From an uncultured Oscillospiraceae bacterium (GTDB lineage: Bacteria > Bacillota > Clostridia > Oscillospirales > Acutalibacteraceae): DNA of 20,137 nt. Each line of letters begins with the position of its first letter. The stretch's first letter is position 1. Positions 15,242-20,137 of this stretch are shown here, one piece after another. The translations under genes and the position numbers were made by a program. The stretch spans positions 1-20,137 of the forward strand of contig USIA01000019.1 in NCBI GenBank assembly GCA_900554535.1, in the 5' to 3' direction. Under the pieces are notes generated by a model. The model had not been told where the DNA came from. It ran no database searches and worked only from the letters and a program-made list of their open reading frames with translations.

Positions 15242-16906
15242 GTGACGGATATTGAAATTGCACAACAGGCAAAGATGCTGCCAATCGCCCAGATTGCTGC
15301 GCAGCTTGGCGTGCGGGAAGAGGAATTGGAACCGTATGGACATTATAAAGCAAAACTGAACCAGTCGCTCTTTGACCGGCTCCAGAATGCGCCGGACGGC
15401 AAGCTGGTGCTGGTCACTGCCATTAACCCCACGCCTGCGGGCGAGGGCAAAACCACGACAACTGCCGGCCTCGGAGAGGCGATGGCCCGGCTTGGCAAAA
15501 AAGCAGTTATTGCCCTGCGGGAGCCGAGCCTTGGACCGGTTTTCGGCATCAAAGGCGGCGCAGCAGGCGGTGGGTACGCTCAGGTAGTGCCGATGGAGGA
15601 TATCAATCTCCATTTTACGGGCGACATGCACGCCATCACAGCAGCCAATAACTTGCTGTGCGCGATGCTGGATAACCATATCCACCAGGGCAACGCGCTG
15701 CATATCGACACGCGCCGAATCCTGATCAGCCGCTGCATTGATATGAACGACCGTGCGCTGCGCAGCGTCGTGGTGGGTCTGGGCGGCAAAACAAACGGCT
15801 TTGTACGAGAAGACGGGTTCTGCATCACAGTGGCCAGCGAGGTAATGGCGATTTTCTGCTTGGCCAGCGATCTGCAGGACCTCAAGGAGCGTTTGGCGCG
15901 CATCCTGGTCGCCTATTCTGTGGAGGGAAACCCGATTTATGCAGGCGACCTGCACGCTGAGGGCGCCATGGCCGCGCTGCTCAAGGACGCCATCGATCCG
16001 AACCTTGTGCAGACGTTGGAGAATACGCCCGCTATCATGCACGGTGGCCCCTTTGCCAACATCGCCCACGGCTGCAACAGCGTGCGCGCGACATGGCTGG
16101 GTTTAAAGCTCGCGGATTATTGCATCACGGAGGCCGGCTTCGGCAGCGACCTGGGCGCGGAAAAATTCATGGACATCAAGTGCCGCATGGCGGGCTTGCA
16201 TCCATCGGCCATTGTAATCGTTGCGACCGACCGTGCACTCAAATATAACGGCGGTGTGCCCAAGGCAGAGATCAGCGCCCCGAACTTTGCAGCGCTGCAG
16301 AAGGGCATTGTCAATCTCGGCGCGCACATCGCCAATATGCGCAAATATGGCGTGCCGGTTGTAGTGGCGATCAATCGTTTTGAATCAGACCCCGCCGAGG
16401 AGCTCGCCTATATTGAGCAGTATTGCAGGGATAACGGCGCTGATTTCGCGCTCTCCGAAGTCTTTGCCAAAGGCGGAGAGGGCGGCCTTGCCTTGGCAGA
16501 GAAGGTGGTTGCTGCCTGCGAGCAGCCGTCCGATTTTCATCCACTGTATGCGGACAGCCTGTCCATTCCGGAAAAGATCCGCACCATTGCCCGGGAAATT
16601 TATGGTGCGGTGGATGTCTCCTTCTCGAAAAAAGCGAAAAAATCGCTCAAGGAAATCGAGGCGCTCGGCGGCCAAAACCTGCCTGTCTGCATTGCCAAGA
16701 CACAGTATAGCCTTTCGGACGATCCGTCTCTTTTGGGGCGGCCGGAGGGCTTCACGATCACAATCCGCGACCTTAAGCTTTCCAACGGCGCGGGCTTTGT
16801 CGTCGCCTATGCGGGCAGCGTCATGGTGATGCCCGGCCTGCCGAAACATCCGGCCGCAGAAGGCATCGATGTGTCGGAGAATGGAAAAATCACCGGGTTG
16901 TTCTAA
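15242..16906 (+). CDS. fhs: Formate-tetrahydrofolate ligase
   Basis: A 554-residue cytoplasmic enzyme that joins formate to tetrahydrofolate using ATP, giving 10-formyl-tetrahydrofolate for purine and one-carbon metabolism. The GTG at 15242 is chosen because AAGGAGG stands nine bases upstream and the protein then starts MTDIEIAQQAKMLPIAQIAA, as expected. The P-loop is NPTPAGEGKTTTTAGLGEAM (62-81), followed by EPSLGPVFGIKGGAAGGGYA and NLHFTGDMHAITAANNLL. The C-terminal region ends PGLPKHPAAEGIDVSENGKI and then TGLF. Length matches the ~556-residue family norm. It heads the run fhs-tsaE-tsaB-rpiB-upp behind its own promoter and supplies one-carbon units also used by the nearby MetH-like enzyme. 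Confidence 0.97.
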   Translation: MTDIEIAQQAKMLPIAQIAAQLGVREEELEPYGHYKAKLNQSLFDRLQNAPDGKLVLVTAINPTPAGEGKTTTTAGLGEAMARLGKKAVIALREPSLGPVFGIKGGAAGGGYAQVVPMEDINLHFTGDMHAITAANNLLCAMLDNHIHQGNALHIDTRRILISRCIDMNDRALRSVVVGLGGKTNGFVREDGFCITVASEVMAIFCLASDLQDLKERLARILVAYSVEGNPIYAGDLHAEGAMAALLKDAIDPNLVQTLENTPAIMHGGPFANIAHGCNSVRATWLGLKLADYCITEAGFGSDLGAEKFMDIKCRMAGLHPSAIVIVATDRALKYNGGVPKAEISAPNFAALQKGIVNLGAHIANMRKYGVPVVVAINRFESDPAEELAYIEQYCRDNGADFALSEVFAKGGEGGLALAEKVVAACEQPSDFHPLYADSLSIPEKIRTIAREIYGAVDVSFSKKAKKSLKEIEALGGQNLPVCIAKTQYSLSDDPSLLGRPEGFTITIRDLKLSNGAGFVVAYAGSVMVMPGLPKHPAAEGIDVSENGKITGLF

Positions 16907-16921
16907 ATAGGGGGCATTTTT

Positions 16922-17374
16922 CTGGAAACAAAAACCATCGTGACCGCTTCCGCGGCGGAAACCGAGGCGCTTGGTAAGCAAATCGCGGCAACGCTGCAGG
17001 GCGGCGAGGTTCTGGCGCTGTTTGGCCCTATGGGAATGGGCAAGACGGCCTTTACCCGCGGCCTGGCGGCGGGGCTGGGCACGGGCGGTGTCTCCAGCCC
17101 AACCTTTGCATTGGTGCATGTCTATGAAGGCGGCCGTCTGCCGCTATATCATTTTGATATGTATCGCGTGACGGATTGGGACGATCTCTCCAGCACCGGC
17201 TATTTCGACTATCTGGAAGCGCCCGGTGTACTCGTGATCGAATGGAGCGAAAATATCGAAGCGGCTTTGCCGCCACAGGCTGTGCATATCACCTTTGCGC
17301 CTGGAGAGACGGAAAATCAGCGCGTCATTACCATAGAAGCGCCCGGCGGGGAAGGAGCGGCAGACAAAGCATGA
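16922..17374 (+). CDS. tsaE: tRNA threonylcarbamoyladenosine (t6A) biosynthesis ATPase TsaE
   Basis: About 150 residues. TsaE is the ATPase that drives the TsaD-TsaB complex making t6A at position 37 of ANN-decoding tRNAs. The P-loop is LFGPMGMGKTAFTRGL; the family motifs SSPTFALVHVYEG, YHFDMYRV and LVIEWSENIEAALP follow. Start: between the fhs stop (16904-16906) and the GTG at 16940 there is no ATG, GTG or TTG in frame. CTG at 16922 lies seven bases after AGGGGG (16909-16914) and gives (M)ETKTIVTASAAETEALGKQ, which fits the family's N-terminus, whereas GTG 16940 lacks a well-placed site and would remove the first strand. I therefore prefer CTG, with moderate certainty. The stop overlaps tsaB as ATGA. 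Confidence 0.92.
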   Translation: METKTIVTASAAETEALGKQIAATLQGGEVLALFGPMGMGKTAFTRGLAAGLGTGGVSSPTFALVHVYEGGRLPLYHFDMYRVTDWDDLSSTGYFDYLEAPGVLVIEWSENIEAALPPQAVHITFAPGETENQRVITIEAPGGEGAADKA

Positions 17375-18084
17375 AAATTTTAGCGATTGATTCGTCGGCA
17401 GGGCCAGCCTCCGCTTGCATTTGGGAGGACGGCACGGTAGTGGGAGAATGCTACACGAACGTGCGCCTAACGCACAGCCAGACCCTGATGCCTATGATGG
17501 AAGGCGTTCTCAATTACGCACGTGTGTCTCTGCCCGCGATTGATGTGTTCGCCGTTTCGGCCGGGCCGGGGTCATTTACCGGCGTGCGCATCGGAGTGGC
17601 AAGCATCAAGGGCGTTGCGTTTGCGGCCGCAAAACCTTGCGCTGGCGTTTCCACGCTGGAAGCAATGGCACAGAATCTGCGTTTGACCGACTGCACGGCC
17701 TGCTGCGTGATGGACGCCCGCTGTGGGCAGGTGTATAACGCACTGTTTACGGTCCGCAACGGTTTGGTCGAGCGCCTGGTGCCGGATCGCGCGTTGTCGA
17801 TCGAAGCGCTGGCACAGGAATGCGCGGCGCTGCCACAGCCCATTGTCCTGGTGGGGGATGGCGCTGTTTTGTGCAGCAAAAGTCCGGCTTTTGCGGCTGT
17901 CGGCGCCCGTCTTGCGCCTGAGCCCGTGCGGTATCAGCACGCGAGTGGAGTCGCTGCTTGTGCTGCGCGGATGGCACAAGCCGGAAAGCTCACCTCTGCG
18001 GCGGAATTGATGCCTGTTTATCTGCGCCCGGCGCAGGCACAGCGCTCTTTAAAGTTACGGCAGCAGGCGGGGCCTGCGTCGTAA
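17371..18084 (+). CDS. tsaB: t6A biosynthesis dimerisation protein TsaB
   Basis: A 237-residue protein of the ASKHA fold that dimerises with TsaD (the catalytic subunit) in t6A synthesis. ATG at 17371 overlaps the tsaE stop (ATGA), with GGAAGGAG upstream. Family motifs are clear: MKILAIDSSAGPASACIWED, THSQTLMPMMEGVL, FAVSAGPGSFTGVRIGVASI KG-type loop (residues ~57-78), and a MDARCGQVYNALF segment. The C-terminal helix region ends near MPVYLRPAQAQRSLKLRQ. In many Firmicutes tsaB is followed by rimI and tsaD; neither is here, and rpiB follows after a 128-base gap. Length is normal. Confidence 0.95.
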   Translation: MKILAIDSSAGPASACIWEDGTVVGECYTNVRLTHSQTLMPMMEGVLNYARVSLPAIDVFAVSAGPGSFTGVRIGVASIKGVAFAAAKPCAGVSTLEAMAQNLRLTDCTACCVMDARCGQVYNALFTVRNGLVERLVPDRALSIEALAQECAALPQPIVLVGDGAVLCSKSPAFAAVGARLAPEPVRYQHASGVAACAARMAQAGKLTSAAELMPVYLRPAQAQRSLKLRQQAGPAS

Positions 18085-18105
18085 GCTGCGATTTATATTC
18101 CAATC

Positions 18106-18175
18106 TTGCGCATATGCTTTTTGCGGGCAGGTCAATTCTTTTATGCGCAAATGAACCTGCGCGATTATGTGCAGG
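18106..18175 (+). promoter_or_regulatory. Possible structured leader upstream of rpiB
   Basis: In the 128-base gap between tsaB and rpiB, TTGCGCATA (18106-18114) is perfectly complementary to TATGCGCAA (18142-18150). GCAGGT (18127-18132) lies inside that loop and is complementary to ACCTGC (18155-18160), which could instead pair with GCAGG at 18171-18175. These give competing foldings. No known riboswitch consensus is recognised and no T-run terminator follows. Confidence 0.3.
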
Positions 18176-18212
18176 GACTGCAAATTCATTTTCAATAAAG
18201 GAGAATTCTCAG

Positions 18213-18656
18213 ATGATCGCAATCGGTTGTGACCACGGCGGTTTTCGCCTGAAAAAAGCCATTGAGGCTTATCTGGACAAGTGTGGCGTCACATATCAGG
18301 ATTTTGGATGCCCGAGCGAAGAAAGCGTCGATTATCCGCCCATTGCGGCGGCAGTCGCGCACAGCATTGCGGACGGCAAATGCGAACGCGGCATCCTGTG
18401 CTGTGGCACTGGAATCGGAATGAGTATTGCGGCCAATAAGGTCAAAGGCGTGCGTGCGGCGGTTTGCACGGAAAAATACAGTGCCGAGATGACCCGGCGC
18501 CACAACAACTGCAACTGCCTGTGCCTTGGCGGTCGTGTCCTCAGCGATGAGCAGGCGCTGGAGCTTGTGCAAATCTATCTGGACACGCCGTTTGAAGGTG
18601 GGCGTCACCAGCGCCGTCTCGATCTGATTACCAAAATCGAAAACGGGGAACTTTGA
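18213..18656 (+). CDS. rpiB: Ribose-5-phosphate isomerase B
   Basis: A 147-residue enzyme of the RpiB/LacAB family interconverting ribose-5-phosphate and ribulose-5-phosphate. ATG at 18213 follows AAAGGAGAA. The N-terminus MIAIGCDHGGFRLKKAIEAY holds the conserved Asp/His pair (CDHGG). The active-site segment is ERGILCCGTGIGMSIAANKV with the catalytic-region cysteine, followed by RHNNCNCLCLGGRV. The second Cys in 'CNCLCLGGRV' replaces the more common 'NxLxLGxR' context; the gene looks otherwise complete. It supplies ribose phosphate for PRPP, the substrate of the adjacent upp product, and is spaced 21 bases from it, so co-transcription is likely. Confidence 0.95.
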   Translation: MIAIGCDHGGFRLKKAIEAYLDKCGVTYQDFGCPSEESVDYPPIAAAVAHSIADGKCERGILCCGTGIGMSIAANKVKGVRAAVCTEKYSAEMTRRHNNCNCLCLGGRVLSDEQALELVQIYLDTPFEGGRHQRRLDLITKIENGEL

Positions 18657-18677
18657 AAACGGATGGGGGATACTGGA

Positions 18678-19310
18678 ATGTATGAAAATGTTTTTGTGAT
18701 GGACCATCCACTCATTCAGCACAAACTGTCAATCTTGCGGGACAAGCATACCGGCAGTAAGGAATTTCGCGAGTTAATTAGCGAAATTGCCATGTTCGAG
18801 TGCTATGAGGCGACGCGGGACCTGCCGTTGACGGAGACCACGATCGAGACGCCGATCTGTGCCGCGCAGACAAAGGTGCTCGCAGGCCGCAAACTGGCAT
18901 TTGTGCCGATCCTGCGCGCAGGCATGGGTATGGTGGACGGCGTTTTGGCGATGGTGCCCGCAGCCAAAGTGGGACACATTGGCCTTTACCGCGATCCAAA
19001 AACGCTCAAGCCAGTAGAGTATTACAGCAAACTCCCCAGTGACATTGAAGAGCGCGAGGTGATCGTACTGGACCCAATGCTGGCGACCGGCGGCTCTGGG
19101 ATGGATGCAGTGACAATCATCAAGCGCAGCCATCCCAAATGCATCAAATTTATGTGCGTGATTGCAGCGCCAGAGGGAATCAAGGCTTTCACGCAAGCGC
19201 ATCCGGATGTGCAGCTTTACTGCGCGGCAGTGGACGATCACTTAAACGAACATGGATACATTGTGCCAGGTCTCGGCGACGCGGGCGACCGGATATTTGG
19301 CACGCTCTAA
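18678..19310 (+). CDS. upp: Uracil phosphoribosyltransferase
   Basis: A 210-residue pyrimidine salvage enzyme making UMP from uracil and PRPP. ATG at 18678 is chosen over the in-frame ATG at 18663 because GGGGGA lies about seven bases upstream and the protein then begins MYENVFVMDHPLIQHKLSIL, as in the family. The PRPP-binding loop is VIVLDPMLATGGSGMDAV. Other conserved parts are FVPILRAGMGMVDGVLAMVP and the uracil-site end GYIVPGLGDAGDRIFGTL. Length is standard (~209). It is the last gene of the run and is followed by a strong terminator 14 bases later. Confidence 0.97.
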   Translation: MYENVFVMDHPLIQHKLSILRDKHTGSKEFRELISEIAMFECYEATRDLPLTETTIETPICAAQTKVLAGRKLAFVPILRAGMGMVDGVLAMVPAAKVGHIGLYRDPKTLKPVEYYSKLPSDIEEREVIVLDPMLATGGSGMDAVTIIKRSHPKCIKFMCVIAAPEGIKAFTQAHPDVQLYCAAVDDHLNEHGYIVPGLGDAGDRIFGTL

Positions 19311-19324
19311 AGATCGTTTCTAAC

Positions 19325-19373
19325 AAAACAAGCCAGGAAAGACGGCAACTTGCCGCTCTTCCTGGCTTGTTTT
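19325..19373. terminator. Bidirectional terminator between upp and the MetH-like gene
   Basis: AAAACAAGCCAGGAA (19325-19339) is perfectly complementary to TTCCTGGCTTGTTTT (19359-19373), 15 base pairs, with an inner CGGCA/TGCCG stem. A-rich on one side and T-rich on the other, it can end transcription from both directions, fitting the convergent genes on each side. The remaining 19374-19485 shows nothing recognisable. Confidence 0.92.
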
Positions 19374-19485
19374 GCCAATTCACTCGCAAATCATTGTATG
19401 CCGTACCTGTTTCAAACGGATCGCATACGAATCAAAAGTACCCCAAAACCCGGAAATGGCGTTGCAATCCGAGGTCTATTGGCTT

Positions 19486-20137
19486 TTACCGGCCAAAGAC
19501 CGTCTCGGCATACCGCACACAGCCCATGGCGTCTTTGTTGTAAGCATCCGCGTGAATCTGATCGGCGTATTGCTGGTTGAGCACCGCGCCGCCGACCATG
19601 ACCTTACATTCCGGACACTCTGCATGCAAGAGCGCAATGGTCGCCTCCATATTCACAACCGTTGTCGTCATCAGGGCGGAGAGGCCGCAAAGTGGCGCGT
19701 GGTGTTCTTTGACCGCGTCCACGATGATCTCGGGATCCACGTCGCGGCCCAGATCAATGACGTCGTAATCATAGTTTTCGAGCAGCACCTTGACGATGTT
19801 TTTGCCGATGTCGTGGATGTCGCCCTTGACAGTTGCCAGCACAATGACGCCCTTCTTTTCAGCGGCCACGCCGTCCTTTTGCAGCGCTGCTCGAATCACT
19901 TCAAATGCAGCGGTCGCGGCGTCCGCGCTCATCAAAAGCTGCGGCAGAAAAAGCTTTCCGCTTTCGTAGCCATTGCCAACCTCGTCGAGCGCGGGCACGA
20001 GGTCCTGTTGGATCACGTCCAGCGCAGCCGTGGTTTGCAGTGCCTCTGCCGCCGCAGCACGGGCATCTTCCTGAAGCCCCTTTACGACTGCGCGATAAAG
20101 CGGCGATTTGTCTGTGTCGGAAGCGGCGGGTTTGCCG
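19486..20137 (-). CDS. metH: Cobalamin-dependent methionine synthase, C-terminal part (partial)
   Basis: The last 216 residues of a minus-strand gene that continues beyond the right edge. They cover the MetH cap (four-helix) domain, with PLYRAVVKGLQEDA and VGNGYESGKLFLPQLLMSAD, then the B12-binding domain: the signature GDIHDIGKNIV contains the Asp-x-His-x-x-Gly that ligates cobalt, with SALMTTT and MVGGAVLNQQ following. The protein stops at CVRYAETVFGR, directly after the B12 domain, so it lacks the AdoMet-binding reactivation domain of E. coli MetH, as in the short MetH-like proteins of Clostridia. FLPQLLMSA is specific enough to favour MetH over free corrinoid proteins such as MtbC. It would methylate homocysteine using methyl-tetrahydrofolate, drawing on the fhs one-carbon pool. 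Confidence 0.85.
   Translation of the reverse strand, partial: GKPAASDTDKSPLYRAVVKGLQEDARAAAAEALQTTAALDVIQQDLVPALDEVGNGYESGKLFLPQLLMSADAATAAFEVIRAALQKDGVAAEKKGVIVLATVKGDIHDIGKNIVKVLLENYDYDVIDLGRDVDPEIIVDAVKEHHAPLCGLSALMTTTVVNMEATIALLHAECPECKVMVGGAVLNQQYADQIHADAYNKDAMGCVRYAETVFGR

Noticed and set aside
15203..16069. Minus-strand open frame over fhs
   Set aside because: Antisense shadow of formate-tetrahydrofolate ligase, produced by GC-rich third codon positions.

Overview
The window looks like a chromosome segment from an anaerobic gut Firmicute of the class Clostridia, most plausibly Oscillospiraceae/Butyricicoccaceae-like. The signs are a fhs-tsaE-tsaB-rpiB-upp housekeeping run, strong AGGAGG-type ribosome binding sites, flavodoxin/DUF4405/DUF362 redox genes, and a siphovirus-type prophage with paired large serine recombinases. 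The genus cannot be fixed from the sequence. Three blocks are visible.

Block 1 (1-~8215) is the right end of a prophage. In order it holds: the C-terminus of a tail protein, a coiled-coil tail protein, a DUF859-type receptor-binding tail protein with a collar-like tip, a terminator, a holin, and an amidase endolysin overlapping the holin by one base. A strong terminator follows. Then come a helix-turn-helix/double-zinc-knuckle protein, a 47-residue protein, and two overlapping large serine recombinases. The block closes with a terminator and about 200 bp of repeats built on AAAACGRTAG. Immediately after these repeats the sequence becomes the C-terminal half of a flavodoxin. I therefore infer that the prophage is inserted inside a flavodoxin gene and that its right attachment junction lies at about 8189-8230.

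Block 2 (~8220-14969) is a same-strand accessory redox cluster: the broken flavodoxin, a DUF4405 cytochrome-b-like membrane protein, a frameshifted DUF1893 gene, a DUF362 lipoprotein, an overlapping C39-like lipoprotein, a flavin reductase-like protein, an intact flavodoxin, a cupin remnant, an aldo/keto reductase and a PF03773-type permease. It combines soluble flavin carriers, a probable haem membrane protein and surface lipoproteins, and several members are decaying. The first recognisable gene is cut by the prophage, so the cluster's original promoter may now lie beyond the far end of the prophage.

Block 3 (15180-20137) is core metabolism. A promoter with an extended -10 precedes fhs (formate-tetrahydrofolate ligase). 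It is followed by tsaE (probably with a rare CTG start), tsaB (ATGA overlap), rpiB and upp, ending in a long bidirectional terminator. On the opposite strand is the C-terminal part of a MetH-like methionine synthase that stops after the cobalamin domain. One-carbon metabolism (fhs, metH), tRNA t6A modification (tsaE, tsaB) and nucleotide/pentose salvage (rpiB, upp) lie side by side here. No rRNA, tRNA, insertion sequence or CRISPR array was found.
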